A stretch of 64,000 bases of DNA, from assembly GCA_041920465.1 (NCBI GenBank), contig JBHGXW010000021.1, positions 4,856 through 68,855 of the forward strand, given 5' to 3'. Below the pieces are notes generated by a model. The model did not search any database. It was not told where the DNA came from and saw only the letters and a program-made list of their open reading frames with translations. The position numbers were made by a program, and so were the translations under genes. How positions within the stretch are numbered: position 1 is the first letter of the stretch; every line of letters begins with the position of its first letter. This DNA is from Brevibacillus_H sp041920465 (GTDB lineage Bacteria > Bacillota > Bacilli > Brevibacillales > Brevibacillaceae). Shown here one piece after another: positions 26,186-34,011 of the stretch.

Positions 26186-27289
26186 ATGTCTTTTCAGCAC
26201 CGCACGCTAGGGATTATGGCTTTATTCAAAGGGGAAGAACCTACTTTTAAGGAAAAGGGCTATTACAAAATGTTGACGATTGCCGGACGCAGATTAGGGA
26301 TCCGCGTCTTCGTCTTTTCTCCCCGTTTGGTCAATTTCGACGAGCGGGAGGTTATCGGATTTGAGCTGGATCAGAACAAATGGATCAAAAAAACGTTTCC
26401 GCTACCTAAGTTCGTCTATGACCGCTGCTTCATCGGCAGCAATTACCGTACACGCTACAAGCCTTTTATCGAACAGTTACAGAAAGATCCGGAGGTAGCG
26501 TTTCTCGGACATGGACTTTCGGGAAAATGGGAGGTCTACCAAACACTGCTTCAGTCAAAGGAATTGGCCAAATGGCTGCCGGAAACCCATCTTTTCTCCT
26601 TACAAAAGCTTCATTCCCTATTGTTGAAAGGACAGGATGTAATTGTCAAACCTTCAACAGGCACACATGGACTTTGTGTCATTCGTATTACCAAGCACCC
26701 AGATGGGGGATACGAGGTTACCGGGCGCAATCACGTCAACCAGCCGTTTACCAAGAATTTCGCTACACGAGCAGGATTCCATCGGTTTATCACTTCATTC
26801 ACCTCCAGCCGCCAGTTTCTCATTCAACCCTATCTACCCTTGCATATCTCCAATGGAACTCCTTACGATGTGCGCGTTCTGGTACAAAAAAATGGACTCG
26901 GTCAGTGGGAAACCACCGGCAAAGCCGTTCGATTAGGAGAGAAAAATGGAATCACCTCAAACCTGCACGGAGGTGGCAAAGCGGTACCCCTCTCTACCTT
27001 TCTCAACCACCACTTCGGTCAGACACGGCAGCAGCAGATTGAGGAAGAGATTGATACGGTTGTATCGTTGCTACCGCCATTTTTAGAATCGTGTCACGGT
27101 CGTCTCGTGGAACTGGGGATCGACGTTGGCATCGATACGTCGGGGAAAATATGGATTATTGAGGTAAACTCTAGACCTGGTCGTACTGTTTTCCGCCAAA
27201 TTGATGATCGTACGGCTCGAATCCGCTCTTTGACCCAACCTGTCAAGTATGCGGAGTATCTCATGAACGAACGTGTAGGAGGTTACTAA
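26186..27289 (+). CDS. YheC/YheD family ATP-grasp protein 2, short form
   Basis: 367 residues. It lacks the N-terminal domain of the other three copies and begins at the TLGIMALFKGE segment that starts their ATP-grasp part. Key motifs remain: VIVKPSTGTHGLCVIRI, YDVRVLVQKNGLGQWETT and LGIDVGIDTSGKIWIIEVNSRPG. The glycine loop reads STGTHGLCV instead of the GxxGxGI form of the others. GTG 26177 overlaps the stop of copy 1; ATG 26186 follows AGGTGA by 5 bases and is taken. Translational coupling with copy 1 is likely. Confidence 0.88.
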   Translation: MSFQHRTLGIMALFKGEEPTFKEKGYYKMLTIAGRRLGIRVFVFSPRLVNFDEREVIGFELDQNKWIKKTFPLPKFVYDRCFIGSNYRTRYKPFIEQLQKDPEVAFLGHGLSGKWEVYQTLLQSKELAKWLPETHLFSLQKLHSLLLKGQDVIVKPSTGTHGLCVIRITKHPDGGYEVTGRNHVNQPFTKNFATRAGFHRFITSFTSSRQFLIQPYLPLHISNGTPYDVRVLVQKNGLGQWETTGKAVRLGEKNGITSNLHGGGKAVPLSTFLNHHFGQTRQQQIEEEIDTVVSLLPPFLESCHGRLVELGIDVGIDTSGKIWIIEVNSRPGRTVFRQIDDRTARIRSLTQPVKYAEYLMNERVGGY

Positions 27290-27291
27290 GC

Positions 27292-28668
27292 ATGGAATCG
27301 CTATTAGTGCGGCTTCGTTTCCTCAACTACTCCCAGGTTGTAGGAATCATCCTGCCGCTTTCATTATGTCAAAAATTGCAGCTTCGCCCTCGTCAGCAAG
27401 TGATCATCTCTCTTGGCAAAAAAGAAGTGACGGCTACCGTTTTTCAAGATAAACAATACCCTGACAGTGATGTGGTAAAAATTACGAGCCCATTGCGCAA
27501 AGAATTAAGCATTCCGCACGGCGGGTTCATCCATCTCAAGAAAGAAGGAGAGACACTGCGCATCGGTCCTTCCATCGGAATTGTTACAACTGGTGTCCGC
27601 CAAACTACTCCCAGTCCGATGGGGGGACGCACTTCTTTTTTCCAGAAGCTTTTATCCGCACAAAAAGGCAAAGGTGTGTTCTACTATATTTTTTCTCCTA
27701 ATGACGTCGATTGGGAACGCCAGGTGGTAGATGCCTGGTTTTTGCGCCCCACCAAACAAGGAACATACGTGTGGAAAAGAATGACCACTCCTCTCCCCGA
27801 TGTCGTCTATGATCGCATCCCTTCCCGTGCAGCCGAACGTTTGGATTCTGTTCAACAATTCAAGCTGAAGTGGGTAGCAGAGACCAAGCTTCCACTCTTT
27901 AATGACGGCTTTTTCGACAAATGGAATATTTACCGACTGTTGTACCCCAATCTGGAAGTTCAGGAACACATTCCGGAAACCCATATCCTGCCGACCTTGG
28001 AAAAAGTAAAAATGATGATCAAAAAATATCGCATGATTTATCTCAAACCCAAAAACGGCAGCCTTGGCTATGGAATTGTCAAATTGACGAGAAAACCGGA
28101 AAAAGGCTATGAGGTTTCGTATCACACCAATGCAGGCAACGTTAAGCGCATTTTCAAAACGATATCTTCCGCGTATACGCATATTTTCCGTACCCGCAAG
28201 CTCAGCTCTTATCTGGTTCAACGCGGCATTACCCTGTGTACTTTTCAAAATCGGCCTTTTGATTTCCGCGTGCATCTGCACAAAAATCAAGCAAATGAAT
28301 GGGTGGTATCCTGCATGGCTGCCAAAGTGGCCGGGACTGGAAGCGTGACGACCCATGTGCGAACAGGCGGAACGGTCATTCCGGGTGACGATTTGCTTCA
28401 GTATTTGTTCGGTCAACAAAGGGATCTGGTGGCAAGGCGCATACGAGACGCCGCGATTCGTCTGGCAGTTGCGATTGAAGAAGCGAATCAGGCCCCATTA
28501 GGTGAGCTGGGGCTTGATATGGGAATCGATACACACGGGCAAGTATGGATGTTTGAAGCCAACTCCAAGCCTGGACGTTCCATTTTCAAGCATTCCCGCT
28601 TGAAGGAAGCCGACGTTTTTTCGCGCAACCTAATTCTCGACTACAGCCGCTACCTGGCTAATTTCTAA
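27292..28668 (+). CDS. YheC/YheD family ATP-grasp protein 3
   Basis: 458 residues with the same layout as copy 1: N-terminal beta domain (1-105), then ATP-grasp with YLKPKNGSLGYGIVKL, FDFRVHLHKNQANEWVV and LGLDMGIDTHGQVWMFEANSKPG. All catalytic elements are present. The ATG follows GGAGG by 9 bases and lies 3 bases after the stop of copy 2. The paralogues are well diverged outside the motifs, so the duplication is old and the copies probably differ in substrate. Confidence 0.9.
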   Translation: MESLLVRLRFLNYSQVVGIILPLSLCQKLQLRPRQQVIISLGKKEVTATVFQDKQYPDSDVVKITSPLRKELSIPHGGFIHLKKEGETLRIGPSIGIVTTGVRQTTPSPMGGRTSFFQKLLSAQKGKGVFYYIFSPNDVDWERQVVDAWFLRPTKQGTYVWKRMTTPLPDVVYDRIPSRAAERLDSVQQFKLKWVAETKLPLFNDGFFDKWNIYRLLYPNLEVQEHIPETHILPTLEKVKMMIKKYRMIYLKPKNGSLGYGIVKLTRKPEKGYEVSYHTNAGNVKRIFKTISSAYTHIFRTRKLSSYLVQRGITLCTFQNRPFDFRVHLHKNQANEWVVSCMAAKVAGTGSVTTHVRTGGTVIPGDDLLQYLFGQQRDLVARRIRDAAIRLAVAIEEANQAPLGELGLDMGIDTHGQVWMFEANSKPGRSIFKHSRLKEADVFSRNLILDYSRYLANF

Positions 28669-28708
28669 TGCCCCCTCATTATCGTATACGCAGAAAGGAG
28701 GTAATCCT

Positions 28709-30007
28709 ATGGCCCAAATACGATCAGGGTGGCTATCGATACTCCCTTCAGGCCGCTGGTATTTGCAGGGAGTACGAAAATACAAACTGCCAGGTTTAAT
28801 CAAACGGACACGGCTGCTCGCTTATCTCGGCCCTGATTTCTTGCAGAAACCGATTATTCTTGGGCCCCCTCCCCTTGAACCAAACCGGATTCGGACCAAA
28901 GTGTTCTGGACGATTTCCAATGATCGACTAATGATCGGGCCAATCGTTGGGATCTTGACTGTTGGCGAAGGCATAACATTCAAAGGAAATCGGGAAAACT
29001 TCAAAGATATCTTTCTTTCCGGCAAACGTCTGGGGGCGCTGGTGTACGTTTTTACACCAAGCGGAATTGATTGGGAAAGGAAGCGAATTCAGGGATTTTT
29101 ATACGATGAGGAACAAGACACCTGGATCGAGTCGACCATGCCTTTTCCTCATGTCGTTTACAACCGAGTGCCTAACCGAAAGTCGGAAACCAAAAGCGAA
29201 GTGAAACAAACCCTCGACCTGTTCTCAGAGTTACAAAATGTCACCTTGTTCAACCGCCACTTTTTTAACAAGCACACCCTGTTTCAAATTCTGGAGAAAA
29301 AACCGGAAGTGTGTGATTTTTTGCCTGAAACCCAAGTGCTGCAATCGTTTGCCCAGTTTCGCGAATTCGCTTTGCGGCACCCCTTTATCTATCTCAAACC
29401 AACATTAGGCAAGGCGGGAAAAGGAATCATGCGGGTGGAGCGCCGAAAGCATCTATGGCGTTTGAGTCAGGTTTACGAGCAAAAATCGATTACGCGCTCT
29501 TTCTATCGGCTAAGAGAAGTATGGAATGAGATTCTCCCCAAAATGAGACAGCAACGTTATCTAATCCAGCAAGGAATCCAGCTGGCCCAGTATAAGAAAC
29601 GCCCCTTTGACGCTCGGGTATTAATCCAAAAGGACGGGAGCGGAGAATGGGCAGTTACCGGGGTAGGTATCAGACGTGCAGGAGCAAACAGCATCACCAC
29701 ACACGTCCCCAGAGGCGGCTCAATCCTTCCCACCTCCAAAGTATTGCAGGAACTGTTTTTGGAGCAAGCCGATGAAATTTATCAAAATATTGAACATACC
29801 GCCCTTTTGATTGCCCGCATCTTAAATGAGGAAATCGATGGTCTGGCGGAAATGTCGATGGATTTGGGATTGACAGCGGACGGGAAAATTTGGTTTTTTG
29901 AAGCCAACGCCAAGCCGGAGAAATTCGATGAACCGGCCATTCGCCGTTCTTCGCTGGCCAACTTGATTTACTATTCGCAGTATGTCTCATCTTTTGTAAA
30001 CAGGTGA
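28709..30007 (+). CDS. YheC/YheD family ATP-grasp protein 4
   Basis: 432 residues. A shorter N-terminal domain (about 1-80), then ATP-grasp with YLKPTLGKAGKGIMRV, FDARVLIQKDGSGEWAV and MSMDLGLTADGKIWFFEANAKPE. The usual ELG(I/L)D is EMSMD here. The ribosome site AAAGGAGGT, 6 bases before the ATG, is the strongest in the cluster. Followed by a terminator at 30023-30054, so the four genes form one transcript. Confidence 0.9.
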   Translation: MAQIRSGWLSILPSGRWYLQGVRKYKLPGLIKRTRLLAYLGPDFLQKPIILGPPPLEPNRIRTKVFWTISNDRLMIGPIVGILTVGEGITFKGNRENFKDIFLSGKRLGALVYVFTPSGIDWERKRIQGFLYDEEQDTWIESTMPFPHVVYNRVPNRKSETKSEVKQTLDLFSELQNVTLFNRHFFNKHTLFQILEKKPEVCDFLPETQVLQSFAQFREFALRHPFIYLKPTLGKAGKGIMRVERRKHLWRLSQVYEQKSITRSFYRLREVWNEILPKMRQQRYLIQQGIQLAQYKKRPFDARVLIQKDGSGEWAVTGVGIRRAGANSITTHVPRGGSILPTSKVLQELFLEQADEIYQNIEHTALLIARILNEEIDGLAEMSMDLGLTADGKIWFFEANAKPEKFDEPAIRRSSLANLIYYSQYVSSFVNR

Positions 30008-30022
30008 AAAGCCCGCCCGAAG

Positions 30023-30054
30023 GAGGAAGGACTGACCCCTTCCTCTATTTTTTT
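30023..30054 (+). terminator. Terminator of the YheC/YheD cluster
   Basis: GAGGAAGG-actgacc-CCTTCCTC is a perfect 8-bp stem followed by TATTTTTTT. Confidence 0.88.
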
Positions 30055-30171
30055 AAACCAAAGTTTGGTAAAATCAATCTTATCGCTAGACGAACGGCTT
30101 TGATTGGTTTGATTCCATGCAGTATCAAAGACTGGGGCGCACCGGACTGAAATAAAGGAAGTGAAATTGTC

Positions 30172-30804
30172 ATGTGGCAAGCTGTCACACACGGCTTTAT
30201 TCTGGCCTTTGGGCTGATTCTTCCCCTTGGAGTACAAAATGTTTTCGTCTTTAATCAGGGGGCTCAGCATGGCTGGCTGCGGGCCCTGCCTGTCATCATT
30301 ACCGCTTCCCTTTGTGACACCATCTTAATTTCCCTTGCCGTAATCGGCGTCTCGGCAATCGTGATGCAATTTGCTATCATTCGTAACATTCTAACATGGG
30401 GCGGTTTTCTGTTTTTGATCTATATGGGCTGGCTTACCTGGAGAAGCGGCTCGGTCTCGACCGGCAATTCCACGGGGCAATGGACAGCATCGAAACAAGC
30501 ACTGTTCGCCATGTCCGTTTCGCTGCTAAACCCTCATGCCATTCTCGATACAATCGGGGTAATCGGCACAAGTTCGCTTGCCTACAGCGAACCTTCCTTG
30601 AAACTGGCCTTCACCATAAGCTGTATCCTGGTTTCATGGATATGGTTTATGAGTCTTGCCTTAGTTGGTAAATGGGTAGGGCAGCTGAGCGGTTCCTCCT
30701 ATCTGCTGATCGCCTTGAACAAGCTTTCCGCCCTGATTATGTGGGGATCTGCCCTTTATCTAGTCAAGAGGAATTTTGAAAATTTCCTCTTCAGCCATAC
30801 ATGA
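30172..30804 (+). CDS. LysE/ArgO-type amino acid exporter
   Basis: 210 residues with about six hydrophobic helices. The N-terminal GFILAFGLILPLGVQNVFVF is the LysE/YggA signature (PLGVQN), and SLLNPHAILDTIGVIG holds the conserved NPxA motif of the second half. It probably exports basic or other amino acids. ATG 30172 follows AAGGAAG. It lies after the ATP-grasp cluster but behind its terminator. Near its end there is an inverted repeat (AAGAGGAA ... TTCCTCTT, about 30768-30793). Confidence 0.88.
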   Translation: MWQAVTHGFILAFGLILPLGVQNVFVFNQGAQHGWLRALPVIITASLCDTILISLAVIGVSAIVMQFAIIRNILTWGGFLFLIYMGWLTWRSGSVSTGNSTGQWTASKQALFAMSVSLLNPHAILDTIGVIGTSSLAYSEPSLKLAFTISCILVSWIWFMSLALVGKWVGQLSGSSYLLIALNKLSALIMWGSALYLVKRNFENFLFSHT

Positions 30805-30813
30805 ATTGTCAAA

Positions 30814-30844
30814 ACCTCCTTGGTAAAAAATGAAATCAGGAGGT
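30814..30844 (+). promoter_or_regulatory. Hairpin that can sequester the ribosome site of the repeat protein
   Basis: ACCTCCT at 30814-30820 is the exact complement of the ribosome site AGGAGGT at 30838-30844, with a 17-base AT-rich loop. The hairpin would mask the start of the 30853 gene. It could act as a translational switch; no ligand-binding aptamer is seen upstream. Confidence 0.45.
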
Positions 30845-30852
30845 GTTCAAAA

Positions 30853-31683
30853 ATGACCTACAACACTTTATATGGTCAATCCCCAACTCAATATCAACCT
30901 GTAAGCGGATCTGTCAGTGCTTTATTCCACCCTGGATTTGCCGGCACCAATGTCCAGGAAGTTCGTGCTCTTAACGCTGGACATCCAGCAACGACTGTAT
31001 TACCTACATACTCTGTTGCCGGATGGAGTGCACCTGTTTCTCCAACATACCCTGTCACCGGTTTGAGCGCACCAGTCAGCAGCGTGTATTCACCCGGATT
31101 TGCCGGCACCAACGTGCAAGAAGTGCGGGCTCTCAACGCCGGTTATCCTGCGCCTGCCATTCATCAACAAGCTTATGGTGTCGGACAAACTCCAGTCAGC
31201 GTAAATCCTGCATTCACCTCGACAATAACCGGTCCTTCCGCAGTCAACTCTATTTTCTCTCCCGGTTTTGCCGGCACTGACGTAAATGAAGTCCGGGCAC
31301 GCAACGCAGGGGCTATAAACGTTGCTCCCTTAAGCACAAACTTGAGTATGGCTGGCGGTGTGGCTGGCGGTGTGGCTGGCGGAATCAACAGCATTTTCTC
31401 TCCCGGATTTGCCGGTACCAACATCCAGGAAGTTCGTGCTCTTAACGCCGGTTATCCAGCTCCTGCTGCTGTTCAACAACCACTCACCACAGGCTATGCC
31501 GCAACGGGCGTAACCCCCGGATACCCTTCCGGAATGGGTACCGGTTCAATCAATGCCATCTTCCAGCCTGGCTTCGCCGGCACCAATGCACAAGAAGTGC
31601 GTTCTGATTATGCACCGTCTCAACAATCGGCGGCTCCATATGGGGTAGGCTATACACATGCAGTACCTTATCGCACAATCTAA
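30853..31683 (+). CDS. Repeat protein with five SASP-gamma-like repeats
   Basis: 276 residues, rich in Ala, Gly, Pro, Val and Ser. Five repeats occur near residues 25-43, 79-97, 135-153, 182-200 and 237-255, with core PGFAGTNVQEVRALNAG; the third has TDVNEVRARNAG and the last TNAQEVRSDYA. Spacers are Pro/Tyr/Gly-rich. The core resembles the FASETNAQQVRKQN repeat of gamma-type small acid-soluble spore proteins. No signal peptide is seen. ATG 30853 follows AGGAGGT by 8 bases. A terminator at 31715-31744 ends it. A spore core or coat role is inferred; it is not a known family to me. Confidence 0.8.
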   Translation: MTYNTLYGQSPTQYQPVSGSVSALFHPGFAGTNVQEVRALNAGHPATTVLPTYSVAGWSAPVSPTYPVTGLSAPVSSVYSPGFAGTNVQEVRALNAGYPAPAIHQQAYGVGQTPVSVNPAFTSTITGPSAVNSIFSPGFAGTDVNEVRARNAGAINVAPLSTNLSMAGGVAGGVAGGINSIFSPGFAGTNIQEVRALNAGYPAPAAVQQPLTTGYAATGVTPGYPSGMGTGSINAIFQPGFAGTNAQEVRSDYAPSQQSAAPYGVGYTHAVPYRTI

Positions 31684-31714
31684 GAGAACGTTAAACCTTT
31701 TCTGATTCTATATA

Positions 31715-31744
31715 AAGGCCGCCGGGCTGTTGGCGGCCTTTTCT
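31715..31744 (+). terminator. Terminator after the repeat-protein gene
   Basis: AAGGCCGCC-gggctgtt-GGCGGCCTT is a perfect 9-bp stem followed by TTCTC. Confidence 0.85.
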
Positions 31745-31765
31745 CACTTCTGAAGGAGGGAGCGG

Positions 31766-32185
31766 ATGAAGACATATGGCAACTACGAAAAGCTTTATCG
31801 TGCCATCTGGCGATTGGATAAGAAGCAAGCAGCAGTGACCCAGATCAAAGATTTGACGGAAATACACGAAATTTGGTCATTTTATGAAAAGCTGTCGCTT
31901 GAAGAATTACGACTAATCGGAGCCGCTATTAAAAAGACGGAAGCCCAGCTCGGTTATATCCCCTTCTGCTTTACTACCGTTCCGTTCGTTTTTTTGATTT
32001 TCTCTGCCGAACTATCCGATCTGATTGCCAAAGACTTTAAATTACTAGCCTTCAGCATTATCGCCTTGAGCTTGCTGGCAATCTTTTTGATTCAACGGCA
32101 CTTTAAACACAAGTCTTATAACGCCTTGCATCGCCATATCGTGGAATCGCTCATCAAAATCAAACAGAAATCCACGGAATCATGA
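31766..32185 (+). CDS. Hypothetical membrane protein with helical ends
   Basis: 139 residues. A charged helical N-terminal part (about 1-65, with repeated Lys/Glu) precedes two hydrophobic helices (YIPFCFTTVPFVFLIFSA and LLAFSIIALSLLAIFLI) joined by a short acidic loop, then a basic tail. No family recognised. The ATG follows AAGGAGGG by 7 bases, directly after a terminator. Its end overlaps by 6 bases the end of the convergent gene at 32180. Confidence 0.65.
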   Translation: MKTYGNYEKLYRAIWRLDKKQAAVTQIKDLTEIHEIWSFYEKLSLEELRLIGAAIKKTEAQLGYIPFCFTTVPFVFLIFSAELSDLIAKDFKLLAFSIIALSLLAIFLIQRHFKHKSYNALHRHIVESLIKIKQKSTES

Positions 32186-32722
32186 CTCTTGTCCAACTTT
32201 CTTTTTATAGTCCGCGATTTCAGCATATAACTGTTGAAGGGCGGCAATGCTCGCTTCGTCAACGGTAAAATAAATCCCTTGGAACCAGTACGAATCGTTT
32301 TTCACGCAAGCCATCTCTGCCCCAAAATGGTGGAACTGGGCCAGCACGCTTTTTTCGGTATCATCAATTACACGGCGAACATGGAGATGCCGGTCAATCT
32401 CTGAGCGAAAACGATCAAACACTTCCCGAAGCCCTTTGGTCTCTTCGTGCCTGCTCAAGCGGTACAGGGCCAGTTCGATTTGCAACCAGCAGGTCACGTA
32501 GAAGTGGAATTCCCAAAACAACACCGTTAACGCTTGAATCAGCGGAGCGTCATTTCCTGACTGTTTGCGTGCCTGATACGCCCTTTTCACATCTGCTTTC
32601 TTTTGCATGATGACATCGTAATGACTGACTGCACCGCGCGTAAATTTGCCGATGATTTGAAACAGCATGTCGGGGGAACGTTCCGGAAGTCCCTTGTAGC
32701 GATTGGCAATATCTCGTACCAT
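32180..32722 (-). CDS. Hypothetical protein
   Basis: 180 residues, predicted helical and cytoplasmic, with conserved-looking FWEFHFYVTCWLQIELALYRL and paired basic and acidic residues. No motif that names a family is seen; a four-helix bundle is likely from the heptad-like pattern. The ATG at 32722 follows GAGGTG. Convergent with 31766-32185, with overlapping ends. It is preceded by the repeat element at 32744. Confidence 0.6.
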   Translation of the reverse strand: MVRDIANRYKGLPERSPDMLFQIIGKFTRGAVSHYDVIMQKKADVKRAYQARKQSGNDAPLIQALTVLFWEFHFYVTCWLQIELALYRLSRHEETKGLREVFDRFRSEIDRHLHVRRVIDDTEKSVLAQFHHFGAEMACVKNDSYWFQGIYFTVDEASIAALQQLYAEIADYKKKVGQES

Positions 32723-32743
32723 ATGTCACCTCAACTATATGAG

Positions 32744-33060
32744 AAAAGACTTCGTCCCTTTTCCCCTCTCATCCCCTCTCATCGGGGGACTGAAACGTCG
32801 GGGGACTGAAACGTGGTTCCGTGAAAGCATTCAGAGATGAAAAACTGTCCGTTCCGTTCATTACGGAAGGGAGTCTTCACAACCCACCCGACTTAAGCTT
32901 ACGCTACTGTCGGGCGGGGCCCCTTTTACGCGGTGCGCCCCTTTCAGGGGTAAAGAAGCCTTTCACAGGAGCTTCTCATCTGACGACTCTGATTCCTTCC
33001 TTCACTCTCTTCACTTTGCCTTGCCTTCACAAGGAACACGCAATGGGACGAAGCTCTTTT
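32744..33060. repeat. Dispersed mosaic repeat, copy A (with inverted ends)
   Basis: 317 bases with no gene. The left end AAAAGACTTCGTCCC (32744-32758) is the near-complement of the right end GGGACGAAGCTCTTTT (33045-33060). Inside are TTCCGTGAAAGCATTCAGAG (32817-32836) and CCGTTCCGTTCATTAC, also found at 63588-63638, and GAAGGGAGTC, shared with copy B at 43.2 kb. The right flank CTTTTCATAGCCGTC (33061-33075) is shared with the 63.6-kb copy. No transposase is present; a non-autonomous mobile element or its decayed remains is possible. Confidence 0.6.
32763..32813 (+). repeat. Two short exact tandem repeats within copy A
   Basis: CCCCTCTCAT occurs twice in tandem (32763-32782) and TCGGGGGACTGAAACG twice in tandem (32782-32813). 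They explain part of the greater length of copy A compared with copy B. Confidence 0.75.
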
Positions 33061-33084
33061 CTTTTCATAGCCGTCGGAAAGAAA

Positions 33085-33126
33085 GGCGTCATGCGGGTAA
33101 TCAAGTTACCTGGATGACGCCTTTTT
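33085..33126 (-). terminator. Terminator after the CGCGG-protein gene
   Basis: GGCGTCAT and ATGACGCC enclose an inner GGTAA/TTACC stem. T-rich tracts lie on both sides, so it can act on either strand; the minus-strand gene ends 2 bases away. Confidence 0.8.
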
Positions 33127-33127
33127 C

Positions 33128-33418
33128 CTAACGATATATTCTTGTCACAAAACCGCCGCAGCCGCATTGATCCACATATTCCATCCGTGAGATACTGATG
33201 CCGCGCTCTTTCATGATTGTTTGGAGCCTGGGAATTAACCACTCTGTCGGCACGCCGCAAGCTCCAGGAGTAACCAAATTCACATAATATCCGCTTTCCG
33301 TTTCAGCAATACCCTTCACCGCATCTTCAATTAGTTCTTCCTGATGCTCTCTGTAATACTCATCTTCAAGATTGAGAGACCAGTCATTCGCCTTTCGATT
33401 CTTCTCTTGGAAGTTCAT
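33128..33418 (-). CDS. CGCGG-motif small protein (possible rSAM-modified peptide family)
   Basis: 96 residues. Visible features are WSLNLEDEYY near the N-terminus, the middle GYYVNLVTPGACGVPTEWL and the C-terminal YVDQCGCGGFVTRIYR. This pattern recalls the family annotated as CGCGG putative rSAM-modified RiPP protein in archaea and Bacillales; that link is from memory. The protein could instead be a small metal- or thiol-binding protein. No radical SAM gene is beside it. ATG 33418 lies 7 bases after GGAGGT. A glutaredoxin-like gene lies 76 bases upstream on the same strand. Confidence 0.65.
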   Translation of the reverse strand: MNFQEKNRKANDWSLNLEDEYYREHQEELIEDAVKGIAETESGYYVNLVTPGACGVPTEWLIPRLQTIMKERGISISRMEYVDQCGCGGFVTRIYR

Positions 33419-33494
33419 CAACACCACCTCCAAGCCTATTATAAAGCGGTGCCTGCGCCAATCAGGTGATCGTCATCACAGAACATGCCTGTTT

Positions 33495-33734
33495 TTATGC
33501 ATGGGCGGGAGAATACAGTTTCATGATTCGCGCCGGATTGAAGCCTAGCACTTGCTTTTCGCCGATCACGGTTACCGGAACGGACATGTATCCCAACTGA
33601 CTTAATTCTTCTCCGTAAGCGGGATTCTCATCAATATTTCGTTCCTCGTAAGGAATCTTTTGTTCTTCCAAGAACGATTTTAGCTGTTTGCAATAGCTGC
33701 AATATGTGCCGGAATATACAATAACTTTATTCAT
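33495..33734 (-). CDS. Glutaredoxin-like thioredoxin-fold protein
   Basis: 79 residues with the thioredoxin fold pattern: strand KVIVYSGTYC, active-site CSYC at residues 12-15, cis-Pro segment MSVPVTVIGE, and LGFNPARI at the end. It is close to NrdH/YruB-like glutaredoxins and probably reduces disulfides or handles Fe-S or thiol chemistry. The ATG follows GGAGAG. It may be co-transcribed with the Cys-rich CGCGG protein downstream, which would be a plausible partner. Confidence 0.85.
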   Translation of the reverse strand: MNKVIVYSGTYCSYCKQLKSFLEEQKIPYEERNIDENPAYGEELSQLGYMSVPVTVIGEKQVLGFNPARIMKLYSPAHA

Positions 33735-34011
33735 GGTTTTCTCTCCTTCTCTATTTATTGTTTGCTAATAAATTATAATTATTATCATTTAGATATGAAT
33801 ATAATGTACCTGACTTCCTTGTTATAGTCAATACTTTTTTATAATCATTACAATCAAGCTGCGTTTGACAAGATATTGTCAGTTTTCCTGAATAAACCTG
33901 TGTAAAAAAATTACTTTGAAAATTAACTAACCATTCCGTAAAATATAAATTGTAAATCAATTCTTACAATATATGCTTCACTATCAATTGGCTCATAGGG
34001 GGAATTTTTTG

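Noticed and set aside
32782..32813. CRISPR-like repeat ending in CTGAAACG
   Set aside because: Two units in direct contact without spacers and no cas genes; a simple tandem duplication.
32821..33117. Open frame of 98 codons in repeat copy A (MKAFRDEKLSVPFITEG start)
   Set aside because: A related start recurs in copy C but the frames diverge at once; the DNA, not a protein, is what is shared.
33751..33960. Open frame of 69 codons before the acyl-CoA synthetase
   Set aside because: Very AT-rich, Asn/Tyr/Leu-biased, no ribosome site; probably promoter DNA.
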